From the NCBI RefSeq assembly GCF_001458335.1, contig NZ_CYTO01000024.1:765803-806645 (forward strand): a stretch of DNA of 40,843 nt. The letters are read 5' to 3'. Of the stretch, positions 25,558 through 33,561 are shown piece after piece; the stretch's first letter is position 1, and every line of letters starts with the position of its first letter. The notes below the pieces were generated by a model. The model was not told the origin of the DNA and ran no database searches. It saw nothing but the letters and a program-made list of their open reading frames with translations. A program made the position numbers and the translations under genes. Source of the DNA: Cognatishimia activa. GTDB taxonomy: Bacteria; Pseudomonadota; Alphaproteobacteria; Rhodobacterales; Rhodobacteraceae.

Positions 25558-26175
25558 TTATTCTGCAGCTTTGGTTTCTGCTTCGGCAGGTGCATCCGCC
25601 TTAGGCTCTGCCTTCGGCTTGCGCGGTCGCCGCTGTTTCGGCGCCGGTTGCTCGCCACTTTCGGCGTCTGCATCTTGCTTTTTAGGACGGCGCGCTCGTT
25701 TCGGCTTTTGACCAGCCTCTGGCGTTTCCACTAGACCGTTATCGTCATCGCCACCAATTACATCCAGACCCGCATCCGATGGTTGATCCGCCTCGGCAGG
25801 ATCAACAGCCGCGGTCGGCTGGTTGCTTTCGCGTTCCTGGCGTTCCGCGCGCGCTGCGCGTTCACGATCCCGCTCTGCTTGGCGTTCGCGGTTCTGACGC
25901 TCTTGTTCTTCGCGTTTGGCTTCCATTTCACGCTGCGCTTCGCTCAGCATCCGCAGATAATGTTCTGCGTGTTGTTGGAAGTTTTCAGTTGCAACACGGT
26001 CGTTGCTCAGCTGCGCATCCCGTGCCAGCTGGTTGTATTTGTCGATAATCTGTTGCGGCGTACCGCGCACCTTGCCTTCCGGACCGTTGCTGTCAAACAC
26101 ACGGTTTACGATATTGCCGGAAGGACGGTTGTTGCGGTTATTTTTATTCCGCGAACGGGATTTCTGAGATCTCAT
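25558..26175 (-). CDS. DUF4167 domain-containing protein
   Basis: 205 residues. The N-terminal DUF4167 domain (about 1-85) includes RNKNNRNNRPSGNIVNRVF, GPEGKVRGTPQQIIDKY and FQQHAEHYLRMLSEAQ. A long Glu/Arg/Gln-rich helix (about 80-115, probably coiled coil) follows, then a disordered tail rich in Lys, Pro, Ala and Arg (KPKRARRPKKQ and similar). The basic, Asn/Arg-rich start and the tail suggest nucleic-acid binding, but no function is known. It lies downstream of prfA-prmC on the same strand, after a 229-base hairpin-rich gap, so it is probably transcribed separately. Confidence 0.93.
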   Translation of the reverse strand: MRSQKSRSRNKNNRNNRPSGNIVNRVFDSNGPEGKVRGTPQQIIDKYNQLARDAQLSNDRVATENFQQHAEHYLRMLSEAQREMEAKREEQERQNRERQAERDRERAARAERQERESNQPTAAVDPAEADQPSDAGLDVIGGDDDNGLVETPEAGQKPKRARRPKKQDADAESGEQPAPKQRRPRKPKAEPKADAPAEAETKAAE

Positions 26176-26340
26176 ATTTGGAAGTCCAGCCCTGGATTCA
26201 CTGCTTATGATGACCTTGCAGGTGCCTCATGCACATCGCGTCAGTCATACGATTTTCGGCTTGGTGTTCCGCGGGACCGCCTTCGCATCCACCGCTGGAA
26301 CACTTAACGGTTACCGCTACATTTGGTCCCTTACAAGGGG

Positions 26341-26377
26341 GTCTATCAGTTTTTTGTGAAAAAACTGCAAAATAGAC
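26341..26377. repeat. Nested inverted repeat in the prmC to DUF4167 gap
   Basis: GTCTAT (26341-26346) pairs with ATAGAC (26372-26377). Inside, CAGTTTTTT (26347-26355) pairs with AAAAAACTG (26359-26367), with one four-base bulge. It lies about 28 bases after the prmC stop on the minus strand. It may be an A/T-rich terminator or part of the leader of the DUF4167 transcript. The rest of the gap (26176-26340) holds another inverted repeat, GTGTTCC and GGAACAC, but no gene. Confidence 0.5.
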
Positions 26378-26404
26378 GTCGTTTTTCGCGTTATTGATGT
26401 GTTT

Positions 26405-27241
26405 TCAATGGGGTTTTCGTCCCAAAACGATACGATCTCGTCCATCAAGATCGGGCAATATTTCAACGTCAATTAGACCCGATTGAGAGAAAATCTCAGC
26501 CACATCAGCGCCTTGCTTCCAACCGATCTCGACCAAAATGCGTCCACCGGGCGCAAGGTGCATCGCAGTGCCTGTCGCCAAAATGCGATAAGGGGAAAGC
26601 CCATCGCCACCCGGGGTCAGCGCGAGATGTGGATCATGTAATGCAACATCAGGGCTGAGATGGGCCATTTCTTCTTCGGTGATATAGGGCGGATTAGACA
26701 CAATCAGATCGAACGTCCCTGCGATCCCCTCAAACCAACTGGATGTCTGAACCTCAAGCCGGTCTCGAACGCCATGGGTGGTGGCATTGCGCGTGGTCAC
26801 CGCCAAGCAGGGCTGCGAAACATCGGAACAAACACCCTTCGCCTGAGGCCATTCCGCCAAAAGCGTCACGCCGATAATGCCGCTGCCGCATCCAAGATCA
26901 ATCAGGCGCTTCGGACTTGGGCCTTTTAAGGCCGCTTCAATCAGGCATTCGGTTTCGGGCCGTGGATCAAGGACATCCGGAGTGACCTCAAAGTCCCTGC
27001 CCCAGAAATTTCTCCGCCCCAAAATGCGAGAGACCGGCTCATTTGCCGAACGCCGTGCGAGATAGCCGTGAAATCGTTTGATTTGCTCTTCTGTGACGTC
27101 CCAGTCCGGCTCTAACGTCAATCGTCCAACGGACATGCCTAGGACTTCCGCCAGCAATAGCCTTGCGTCGCGCTCTGGACCGGCAATGCCTGCGTCGCGC
27201 AAGGCCCGTGTGCCTTCCATGAGCGCGACGCGCAGGATCAT
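26405..27241 (-). CDS. prmC: Peptide chain release factor N(5)-glutamine methyltransferase
   Basis: Methylates the Gln of the GGQ motif of release factors RF1 and RF2 using SAM, raising termination efficiency. 278 residues with a helical N-terminal substrate-binding domain (about 1-75) and a Rossmann methyltransferase domain: [14 protein letters not shown] (about 114-127) and the catalytic NPPY at 183-186. The start ATG overlaps the prfA stop codon, so enzyme and substrate are translationally coupled. This is the common prfA-prmC arrangement. Confidence 0.96.
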   Translation of the reverse strand: MILRVALMEGTRALRDAGIAGPERDARLLLAEVLGMSVGRLTLEPDWDVTEEQIKRFHGYLARRSANEPVSRILGRRNFWGRDFEVTPDVLDPRPETECLIEAALKGPSPKRLIDLGCGSGIIGVTLLAEWPQAKGVCSDVSQPCLAVTTRNATTHGVRDRLEVQTSSWFEGIAGTFDLIVSNPPYITEEEMAHLSPDVALHDPHLALTPGGDGLSPYRILATGTAMHLAPGGRILVEIGWKQGADVAEIFSQSGLIDVEILPDLDGRDRIVLGRKPH

Positions 27242-28293
27242 GATTGCATCTCAGCCAGCATCGCCGCTTGATCATCAGCTGTAAGCGCATCAACGATTTC
27301 GTCGATGTCGCCGCCCATGATCTGATCAAGCTTATAGAGCGTCAGGTTAATTCGGTGATCGGTCATGCGTCCCTGTGGGAAATTATAGGTACGGATGCGT
27401 TCGGAACGATCGCCAGAACCTACCTGCGACTTCCGATCAGCAGACCGTTCGCTGTCAATCCGCTGACGCTCCATATCGTAAAGCCGCGTTTTCAGAACCT
27501 GCATCGCGATCTCGCGGTTCCGGTGCTGAGATTTTTCCGAACTTGTCACAACGATGCCAGACGGCATGTGCGTGATGCGAACCGCAGAGTCAGTCGTATT
27601 CACGTGCTGACCGCCCGCACCGGAACTGCGCATCGTATCGATGCGAATGTCGCCGGGATCAATATTGATATCCACGTCATCCGCTTCTGGAAGCACAGCG
27701 ACCGTGGCCGCGGAGGTGTGGATCCGTCCGCCGCTCTCTGTCGTCGGCACCCGTTGCACACGATGCACGCCGCTTTCATATTTCAGCCGCGCAAAAACGT
27801 TTTCGCCCTTAATGTGGGCAACGACTTCTTTGATGCCGCCAAGCTCCGTTGCGCTTTCTTCAATAATTTCAAAGGTCCAGCCACGGGCTTCGGAATAGCG
27901 CTGATACATACGCAAAAGATCACCCGCAAAAAGCGCCGCTTCGTCACCGCCAGTGCCCGGACGGATTTCCACCATGGCAGGACGCGCATCAGCCGCATCT
28001 TTCGGCAGCAAAGCGATTTGCAGTTCTTTTTCCGCTTCAGGCAGACGCGCCTTAAGCTCTGGCAGCTCTTCCTCGGCCAACTCCCGCATATCGGGGTCTT
28101 CCATCATCAGCTCTGCTTCTTCCAAATCAGACAACAGTTGCTTGTAGGCAGAGATCTGTTCGACCACAGGCTTAAGTTCGGAATACTCTTTGGCCAGCGC
28201 CGCAATATCTGCACCCGCTGCCCCATCTGCCATCTGCGCTTCAAGATACTCGAACCGCTGGGCAATTTGTTCTAAACGCTCGAAAGGAACCAT
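27238..28293 (-). CDS. prfA: Peptide chain release factor 1
   Basis: Recognises UAA and UAG stop codons and triggers peptidyl-tRNA hydrolysis on the ribosome. 351 residues with the RF1-type tripeptide region [14 protein letters not shown] (about 181-194) and the catalytic GGQ at 227-229 within [18 protein letters not shown]. The PxT-type tripeptide rather than SPF separates RF1 from RF2. AGGAAGG precedes the ATG at 28293. It is cotranscribed with prmC, whose product methylates this GGQ glutamine. Confidence 0.98.
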   Translation of the reverse strand: MVPFERLEQIAQRFEYLEAQMADGAAGADIAALAKEYSELKPVVEQISAYKQLLSDLEEAELMMEDPDMRELAEEELPELKARLPEAEKELQIALLPKDAADARPAMVEIRPGTGGDEAALFAGDLLRMYQRYSEARGWTFEIIEESATELGGIKEVVAHIKGENVFARLKYESGVHRVQRVPTTESGGRIHTSAATVAVLPEADDVDINIDPGDIRIDTMRSSGAGGQHVNTTDSAVRITHMPSGIVVTSSEKSQHRNREIAMQVLKTRLYDMERQRIDSERSADRKSQVGSGDRSERIRTYNFPQGRMTDHRINLTLYKLDQIMGGDIDEIVDALTADDQAAMLAEMQS

Positions 28294-28354
28294 GGCGCTA
28301 CCTTCCTGATCCGCCGCGTTTGGTCAAGGGGCGATCCTGTGCTAGGCTCACTCC

Positions 28355-28648
28355 ATGGGTCGAATTTTCATAGCACTGGCCCTTATCGGGCTGACTTCCC
28401 CCACTCTTGCAGACGAACGGTCTCAGCGTGGCGCCGGGATTGACTGCTTTTGCACGGATCGCTTGGGAAAACGCGTGGAACTCGGTGAATATATCTGCAT
28501 GCAGGTGGATGGGCGCATGTATATGGCCCAATGCCAAATGTCACAGAACAACCCGATGTGGCGTGAAATTGCGCCGGGGTGTTTGAGCTCCCGGCTTTCA
28601 GTAATCCCGAGTATTCAAATGACTGAGCCACCGCTCGACGCGAGCTGA
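28355..28648 (+). CDS. Small secreted cysteine-containing protein, hypothetical
   Basis: 97 residues. A signal peptide (MGRIFIALALIGLTSPTLA, cleavage about 19/20) precedes a mature part with five cysteines: Cys31, Cys33 (a CxC), Cys48, Cys60 and Cys76. Other notable residues are MYMAQCQMSQNNPMWRE and a short tail. The pattern suggests a disulfide-stabilised periplasmic domain. An odd number of cysteines leaves one free, or a metal/heme site is possible, but no CxxCH is present. Similar short proteins occur in Rhodobacterales as hypotheticals, by memory rather than search. It is divergent from prfA and overlaps the 3' end of the DUF1499 gene by 51 bases. Confidence 0.78.
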   Translation: MGRIFIALALIGLTSPTLADERSQRGAGIDCFCTDRLGKRVELGEYICMQVDGRMYMAQCQMSQNNPMWREIAPGCLSSRLSVIPSIQMTEPPLDAS

Positions 28649-29014
28649 GTTCACTCCGAGATCTGATTTTCCAAACACCAAACGTGCGTAAATCCGCAAA
28701 GGCGCAGTCTCAGTCCCCAAGTCGGCCTGAACCGTCGTCAAATCCGGGAACCCCCAAAGTCTTGACCGCGTCACGTAGGTAATTCGTCCTTCTTTCAAAT
28801 CACCGATCAAAACCCGAGTTCTTGGCTCAGAAAGAATGAGGTTGTGCAGGTCTTCAAAATTTACATCGGCGAGCCGTTCGACCCCACCTGCCAGCTTCGA
28901 ATTTTCAGTAAAGCTCAGGGGGTGATGGGCGCGCTCTGTATCAATCGGCTTTAAGCGCACGAAAGCTGTCCCCAGCAGGAAAAGAAGGAGACCAAATGAA
29001 ATTGCTGTTTTCAT
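28598..29014 (-). CDS. DUF1499 domain-containing protein
   Basis: 138 residues. An N-terminal hydrophobic segment (about 4-20) acts as a signal anchor or uncleaved signal, followed by a DUF1499-like domain: IDTERAHHPLSF, ITYVTRSRLWGFPDLTTVQAD, LRIYARLVFGKSDLGVNSARVERWL. The family is widespread in proteobacteria and plants without a known activity. The 3' end overlaps the convergent Cys-rich gene by 51 bases, so the two transcripts would be complementary there. Confidence 0.85.
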   Translation of the reverse strand: MKTAISFGLLLFLLGTAFVRLKPIDTERAHHPLSFTENSKLAGGVERLADVNFEDLHNLILSEPRTRVLIGDLKEGRITYVTRSRLWGFPDLTTVQADLGTETAPLRIYARLVFGKSDLGVNSARVERWLSHLNTRDY

Positions 29015-29246
29015 GGCTGCGTGTCCGCTGATTGCTGTTGAGTGCTAAAGGCGACTTAAATTCTCTCGACAGTTTTTCAAGCTATCGGTTGCGAGATTGA
29101 TCTCATGTGCATGGCTGCGTTTCAAACAGACATCAGACAAAAATCTCAACAACAATAAAACTTAACAAAGACGCCAAAGGCCTCTGTATTTCCAAAGAAA
29201 ATCGGTTAACAGAAACATAATACTCTAAGACGCAAGAAGGTGATCC

Positions 29247-29873
29247 ATGCCCCTCAAACTGAAAACCGCTGCACAGTCGGTTCTACTCAGCCTTTCTTTG
29301 GCAACAACAGCCACAGCTGGCGCCCTCGGGGACCCGATCATCGAAAAACCTTTGGAATTGATTGAAGAACCAGATTGGCAAGGTTTGCGACTTGGTCTGA
29401 CCTACAATGGTGAGATGTCTGGGAACACCACCGCAGCGTCTGAAGGCTTCCCATTTCTGGATACAGGCCATGCCAGCGATGGCAACCAGGGCGGGTTTGT
29501 AGGATATGACCTACAGCGCGGTAAAATGGTTTACGGTTTGGAATACCAACACATTATACGCGACAGCGCCGTTCAAGGCGATCCAAGCCGCGTCCATGGC
29601 GACATCAGCTCGCTTCGGGTGCGTATCGGCAGAACCGCGGGCAAGACTCTGTTCTTCGGCTCGATTGGGTCCGCTCAGAGCACCTTTGACGATGCAGGCA
29701 CAAATATCGACATGGATGGCTTCGTGGCTGGCATTGGGATCGAGCGCTTGCTTGGAAAGAACGGTATCGTTGGTCTTGCGGTCGATCACTACGATCTTTC
29801 TGGTGAGCGGCTGGCCACAACCGTGGATTCAAATCACACCGTTCTTCAGCTTCGGGTTGGCTTCAAATTCTAA
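29247..29873 (+). CDS. Outer-membrane beta-barrel protein (porin-like, small)
   Basis: 208 residues with a signal peptide (about 1-25, ending TATAGA) and alternating-hydrophobicity strands, ending in the outer-membrane C-terminal signature LRVGFKF. The predicted fold is an eight-stranded OmpA/OmpX/Omp25-like barrel: LRLGLTYNGEM, GGFVGYDLQ, MVYGLEYQH, VRIGRTAGKTLFFGSIG, VAGIGIERLL and GLAVDHYDL. No peptidoglycan-binding domain is present. AAGAAGGTG lies before the ATG. It is monocistronic, with an upstream gap of about 232 bases and a terminator downstream. Function is unknown. Confidence 0.83.
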   Translation: MPLKLKTAAQSVLLSLSLATTATAGALGDPIIEKPLELIEEPDWQGLRLGLTYNGEMSGNTTAASEGFPFLDTGHASDGNQGGFVGYDLQRGKMVYGLEYQHIIRDSAVQGDPSRVHGDISSLRVRIGRTAGKTLFFGSIGSAQSTFDDAGTNIDMDGFVAGIGIERLLGKNGIVGLAVDHYDLSGERLATTVDSNHTVLQLRVGFKF

Positions 29874-29907
29874 TTTGACCTTTCGTTCTGCCGCGTGACG
29901 TCACATA

Positions 29908-29937
29908 AATGAGCCAGCAACGGTTGGCTCATTTTAG
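29908..29937 (+). terminator. Intrinsic terminator after the beta-barrel gene
   Basis: AATGAGCCA pairs with TGGCTCATT across a seven- or eight-base loop and is followed by TTTAG. It lies about 35 bases past the stop codon. Confidence 0.75.
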
Positions 29938-29983
29938 CTTATTCCTTTGCGTGGGCTCTAGACCAATTCAGAGGAATTAACCG

Positions 29984-30823
29984 TTGGCAAATTCAAACAG
30001 CGACGCGCTTATTCATGACCCCAAAGGCGGCATGCCTCGGCTTTTGGAAATCATGCGCCGTTTACGTGACCCAAAGACCGGCTGCCCATGGGATATTGAA
30101 CAAGATTTCAGCACCATTGCGCCCTACACGATTGAGGAAGCCTACGAGGTCGCAGATGCGATTGAGCGTGAAGCATGGGATGAATTGAAGGGCGAGCTGG
30201 GTGACCTGCTTTTCCAATCTGTCTTCCACGCACAAATGGCTGCCGAAAAGGGATTGTTCGAATTTGATGACGTGGCGGACACCATGTCTGATAAAATGGT
30301 GGCCCGGCACCCTCATGTCTTCGGGGATGAAAGCCGTGACAAATCAGCGGATCAGCAGACCAAAGATTGGGAAACCATCAAGGCCGCCGAACGCGCCGGC
30401 AAAGCGCAAAAAGGCACGCTTGACGGGGTCGCGGTTGGCCTACCTGCCCTCCTGCGTGCGGTCAAACTTCAAAAACGTGCAGCACGCGTTGGGTTTGACT
30501 GGCCTGATACATCGCACGTCTTGGACAAAATTGTTGAAGAAAGCCAAGAGCTTGTCGAAGCGCGTGATGACCTGACGCAGGCGGAAGTGGAAGAAGAATT
30601 CGGTGATCTGCTGTTCGTGATGGCCAATCTGGCGCGTCATATGGGTGTGGAACCTGAAGGGGCACTGCGTTCCGCCAACGCAAAATTCACACGTCGCTTT
30701 GAAAAAGTGGAAGAAAAGCTTGCTGATCGCGGAAAGTCACCCGTCCAGTCTGACCTCGCCGAAATGGATGCTCTGTGGGACGAAGCGAAAGCCGAAGAAA
30801 AGGCGGCGAAACTTCGTAAATAA
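29984..30823 (+). CDS. mazG: Nucleoside triphosphate pyrophosphohydrolase MazG
   Basis: Hydrolyses (d)NTPs to the monophosphate and pyrophosphate, a house-cleaning activity that in E. coli also affects ppGpp levels. 279 residues with two MazG domains: LRDPKTGCPWDIEQDFSTI and EEAYEVADAIE with ELGDLLFQSVFHA, then EESQELVEARDD with EEFGDLLFVMANLARH. Length and layout match E. coli MazG. The start is a TTG at 29984 with AGAGGA upstream; no ATG fits nearby. It is a solitary gene here and not next to a toxin gene. Confidence 0.94.
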   Translation: MANSNSDALIHDPKGGMPRLLEIMRRLRDPKTGCPWDIEQDFSTIAPYTIEEAYEVADAIEREAWDELKGELGDLLFQSVFHAQMAAEKGLFEFDDVADTMSDKMVARHPHVFGDESRDKSADQQTKDWETIKAAERAGKAQKGTLDGVAVGLPALLRAVKLQKRAARVGFDWPDTSHVLDKIVEESQELVEARDDLTQAEVEEEFGDLLFVMANLARHMGVEPEGALRSANAKFTRRFEKVEEKLADRGKSPVQSDLAEMDALWDEAKAEEKAAKLRK

Positions 30824-30913
30824 ATTCCCGACTACATTATTCAGGTATTGACCCGACTAAAAGTGTCAGGTTAAACGACCCCCATTGAAACCCACAATGA
30901 ATGATCAAACACA

Positions 30914-31927
30914 ATGTCCGTGAATATCAAATCAACTCTCTTCGCAGCCGCCGCCACGATGATTGCCCTGCCCGCCTTTGCTGAAGAAGTGAACGTATAT
31001 TCCTATCGACAGCCAGAGCTCATTAAACCTTTGACAGATGCCTTCACCGCCGAAACTGGCATCAAGGTAAACGTCGCCTACTTGGCAAAAGGTATGATCG
31101 AACGCTTACAAGCCGAAGGGGATCGCTCCCCAGCGGACGTTATCCTGACGGTTGATATCTCGCGTCTTGCAGGTGTTGTGAACGCAGGCCTTACCCAGCC
31201 GGTCGAAAGTGAAACGCTGAACGCAAACGTCCCTTCCGACTATCGCGATCCAGAAAACCACTGGTTCGGCCTGACAACCCGCGCGCGCATCGTTTACGCA
31301 TCCAAGGACCGGGTCGCTGAAGGCGAAATAACCACCTACGAAGATCTGGCGGACCCAAAATGGGAAGGTCGTATCTGCACCCGCTCCGGCACCAACGCCT
31401 ATAACGTTGCTTTGACATCTGCTGTGCTGCACCACAACGGTGAAGAAGCTACAAAGTCTTGGCTTGAAGGCGTTAAATCCAACCTGGCACGCAAACCACA
31501 AGGCAACGACCGCGCACAGGTCAAAGCGATCTGGGCCGGTGAATGTGATATTTCCGTGGGTAACACTTACTACATGGGCAAAATGCTGGCTGATGACGAG
31601 CAAAAGGAATGGGCCGAAAGCGTAAATATCGTCTTCCCGACCTTTGAAAACGGTGGCACCCATGTGAACGTTTCTGGTGTCGCAATGACCAAAGCCGCAC
31701 CAAACAAAGACGCCGCTTTGAAAATGTTGGAATTCCTGACATCACCAAAAGCTCAGGAGATCTATGCAGAAGCCAACTTCGAGTATCCAATCGCAGACGG
31801 CACACAAGCTGCTCCGCTCGTTCAAGGCTGGGGCACATTTGAGGCGGATGACGTAAACCTCATGACCCTAGCGGGCAATCGCGACGCGGCTCTGAAGCTG
31901 ATCGAGACCGTCGACTTTGACGGCTAA
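30914..31927 (+). CDS. Iron(III) ABC transporter substrate-binding protein (FbpA/FutA-like)
   Basis: A 337-residue periplasmic iron-binding protein of the transferrin-like FbpA/AfuA/FutA family. It has a signal peptide ending ALPAFA, then EEVNVYSYRQPELIKPLTDAF. Candidate iron-ligand tyrosines are in SYRQ, TNAYNVAL and GNTYYMGKML (about residues 214-224). Family motifs DVILTVDISRL and GRICTRSGTNAYN are present. It should deliver ferric iron to an FbpB-type permease, but neither permease nor ATPase follows; a strong terminator does instead. I found no convincing Irr, Rhodo-iron or Fur box upstream. Confidence 0.92.
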   Translation: MSVNIKSTLFAAAATMIALPAFAEEVNVYSYRQPELIKPLTDAFTAETGIKVNVAYLAKGMIERLQAEGDRSPADVILTVDISRLAGVVNAGLTQPVESETLNANVPSDYRDPENHWFGLTTRARIVYASKDRVAEGEITTYEDLADPKWEGRICTRSGTNAYNVALTSAVLHHNGEEATKSWLEGVKSNLARKPQGNDRAQVKAIWAGECDISVGNTYYMGKMLADDEQKEWAESVNIVFPTFENGGTHVNVSGVAMTKAAPNKDAALKMLEFLTSPKAQEIYAEANFEYPIADGTQAAPLVQGWGTFEADDVNLMTLAGNRDAALKLIETVDFDG

Positions 31928-31950
31928 GGCCGAAACACATCCTTGAATTT

Positions 31951-31984
31951 GGGGGCGTTGGTCAAAACCAGCGCCCCTTTTTCT
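31951..31984 (+). terminator. Intrinsic terminator after the iron-binding protein gene
   Basis: GGGGCGTTGGT (31952-31962) pairs with ACCAGCGCCCC (31967-31977), with one G-T pair, and is followed by TTTTTCTT. It lies about 24 bases past the stop codon. Confidence 0.88.
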
Positions 31985-32018
31985 TGTCTTCTTTTTGGCA
32001 AAATTATCCTGGGGTGAA

Positions 32019-32048
32019 AGCGCATCGCGCTGAGGGGCAAAGCCCCTC
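32019..32048. repeat. Two perfect back-to-back hairpins (REP-like element)
   Basis: AGCGC-ATC-GCGCT (32019-32031) is followed at once by GAGGGGC-AAA-GCCCCTC (32032-32048). Both stems are perfect with three-base loops. The pair lies between the terminator at 31951 and the nucleoside hydrolase start. It resembles a dispersed palindromic repeat; whether other copies exist in the genome cannot be seen here. Confidence 0.5.
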
Positions 32049-32110
32049 TTCTCCCCTAGACAAGCACGTTGCCACGGCCCACACTTGGCGCAAATTCTTT
32101 AGAGCAGCTT

Positions 32111-33058
32111 ATGACCACCCCACGTAAAATCATCATCGACACAGATCCGGGCCAAGACGACGCCGCAGCGATCATGCTCACCTTAGGAAGCCCTAACGAA
32201 CTCGATGTGTTGGGGGTCACATGTGTTGCCGGCAACGTCCCTTTGCCGCTTACGCAAAAGAATGCACGGATTGTATGTGAGTGGTCAGGAAAGCCCGATA
32301 CCAAAGTCTATGCAGGATGTGACCGCCCCATGAAAAGGCCGCTTGTCACTGCGGAACATGTGCACGGGAAAACAGGGTTGGACGGACCAGACCCGCTGCC
32401 AGAGCCCCAGATGACACTTCAAGATCAGCATGGTGTCGACTTCATCATCGAAGCGCTACGCTCAGAGCCAGCGGGCACAGTCACAGTTTGCACCCTTGGG
32501 CCGCTGACAAACATTGGAACCGCCTTCAACAAGGCACCCGATATCATTGAACGGGTGCAAGAAATCGTTATGATGGGCGGTGCTTATTTCGAGGTGGGCA
32601 ACATCACGCCTGCCGCTGAGTTCAACATCTACGTTGACCCGGAAGCCGCTGATATTGTGTTTAAATCGGGCATTCCAATTACCGTGATGCCGCTTGATGT
32701 GACCCATAAGGCGCTCACCACAAAGTCACGCGTTGCTGCCTTCCGCGAGCTTGGCACCACTGCTGGGATTGCGCTGGCAGAGATGCTTGATTTCTTTGAG
32801 CGCTTTGACGTGGAGAAATATGGCTCTGAAGGTGGTCCGCTGCATGATCCTTGCACCGTCGCATATCTTTTGAAGCCCGAGCTTTTCAGTGGCCGACACG
32901 TGAATGTCCAGATTGAAACCCAATCTGAACTCACGCTTGGCATGACCGTCGCGGACTATTGGGGCGTCACTGACCATCCTCCCAACGCAATGTTCATGCA
33001 GGATATTGATGCGGATGGTTTCTTTGAGCTTCTAACCGAAAGGGTGGCCCGCCTATGA
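32111..33058 (+). CDS. Nucleoside hydrolase (inosine-uridine preferring type)
   Basis: A 315-residue IUNH-family enzyme that cleaves the N-glycosidic bond of ribonucleosides to free base and ribose. The calcium site motif is IIIDTDPGQDDAAAIML (Asp10, Asp12, Asp16, Asp17). AGNVPL, MMGGAYFEVGNITPAAEFNIYVDPEAA and the C-terminal PLHDPCTVAYLL with its active-site His are all present. The ATG at 32111 gives the standard N-terminus; an in-frame upstream start at 32069 would not match the family. Its stop overlaps the GNAT start (ATGA). Base specificity is not decided by the sequence. Confidence 0.95.
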   Translation: MTTPRKIIIDTDPGQDDAAAIMLTLGSPNELDVLGVTCVAGNVPLPLTQKNARIVCEWSGKPDTKVYAGCDRPMKRPLVTAEHVHGKTGLDGPDPLPEPQMTLQDQHGVDFIIEALRSEPAGTVTVCTLGPLTNIGTAFNKAPDIIERVQEIVMMGGAYFEVGNITPAAEFNIYVDPEAADIVFKSGIPITVMPLDVTHKALTTKSRVAAFRELGTTAGIALAEMLDFFERFDVEKYGSEGGPLHDPCTVAYLLKPELFSGRHVNVQIETQSELTLGMTVADYWGVTDHPPNAMFMQDIDADGFFELLTERVARL

Positions 33059-33504
33059 GCGCAGCGCTTCATCTTGCCAAGCCCACTGATTTAGAAAAGC
33101 TCACCCACTTGGTAGCAGCTTTTCATGCAGAAATTGGCATTTCCTCTGAGGAGACAGCGCGCGAGCGTGCTTTGATCCCGATGCTGGATGGGTCGCCCTA
33201 CGGCATCGTGTACCTGATCGGCCCGACCCGTGCGCCCATAGGCTATATTGCGATCACCTTTAGCTGGTCTATTGAATTTGGCGGCATGATTGCGACTCTG
33301 GATGAGTTTTATGTCCGGCCCCAAATCCGCGGACGGGGCATTGGCACCGAGGCGCTATTGAGCTTACGCAAGACGCTCGCCCAATCCGAAGTGAACGCAC
33401 TATTCCTTGAAGTACAAGACACCGATGCGAAGGCGAAACGGCTTTATCAAAAGGCGGGCTTCGGCGACCGAAAGGGCTATCAATCCCTTTTCACAGATCT
33501 TTAG
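33055..33504 (+). CDS. GNAT family N-acetyltransferase
   Basis: 149 residues with the GNAT fold. The acetyl-CoA binding motif is FYVRPQIRGRGIGTEALLSL, and the C-terminal part LEVQDTDAKAKRLYQKAGF is typical. It transfers an acyl group to an amine; the substrate is unknown. It is translationally coupled to the nucleoside hydrolase gene (ATGA), so the two probably share a transcript, but a functional link is not evident. Confidence 0.93.
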   Translation: MSAALHLAKPTDLEKLTHLVAAFHAEIGISSEETARERALIPMLDGSPYGIVYLIGPTRAPIGYIAITFSWSIEFGGMIATLDEFYVRPQIRGRGIGTEALLSLRKTLAQSEVNALFLEVQDTDAKAKRLYQKAGFGDRKGYQSLFTDL

Positions 33505-33547
33505 CCCAAGCTTGCCCCAATCCCGCTCGACAGAGCGCAAAATATAC

Positions 33548-33560
33548 CTATCTAGGATAG
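33548..33560 (+). promoter_or_regulatory. Palindrome covering the selO Shine-Dalgarno
   Basis: CTATC-TAG-GATAG is a perfect inverted repeat ending one base before the selO ATG and containing its AGGA. It could sequester the ribosome-binding site or act as an operator. Either role is inference. Confidence 0.35.
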
Positions 33561-33561
33561 C

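Noticed and set aside
27244-28275. 343-codon frame opposite prfA
   Set aside because: Antisense shadow; RF1 motifs including GGQ are on the minus strand.
29015-29246. Palindrome GAGAT-TG-ATCTC (29093-29104) upstream of the beta-barrel gene
   Set aside because: Short, single and about 145 bases from the start; may be an operator but the evidence is too thin to annotate.
30824-30913. Possible iron-responsive operator upstream of the iron-binding protein gene
   Set aside because: Only a direct repeat CCCGACTA and a weak inverted repeat are seen; no recognisable Irr, RirA or Fur palindrome.
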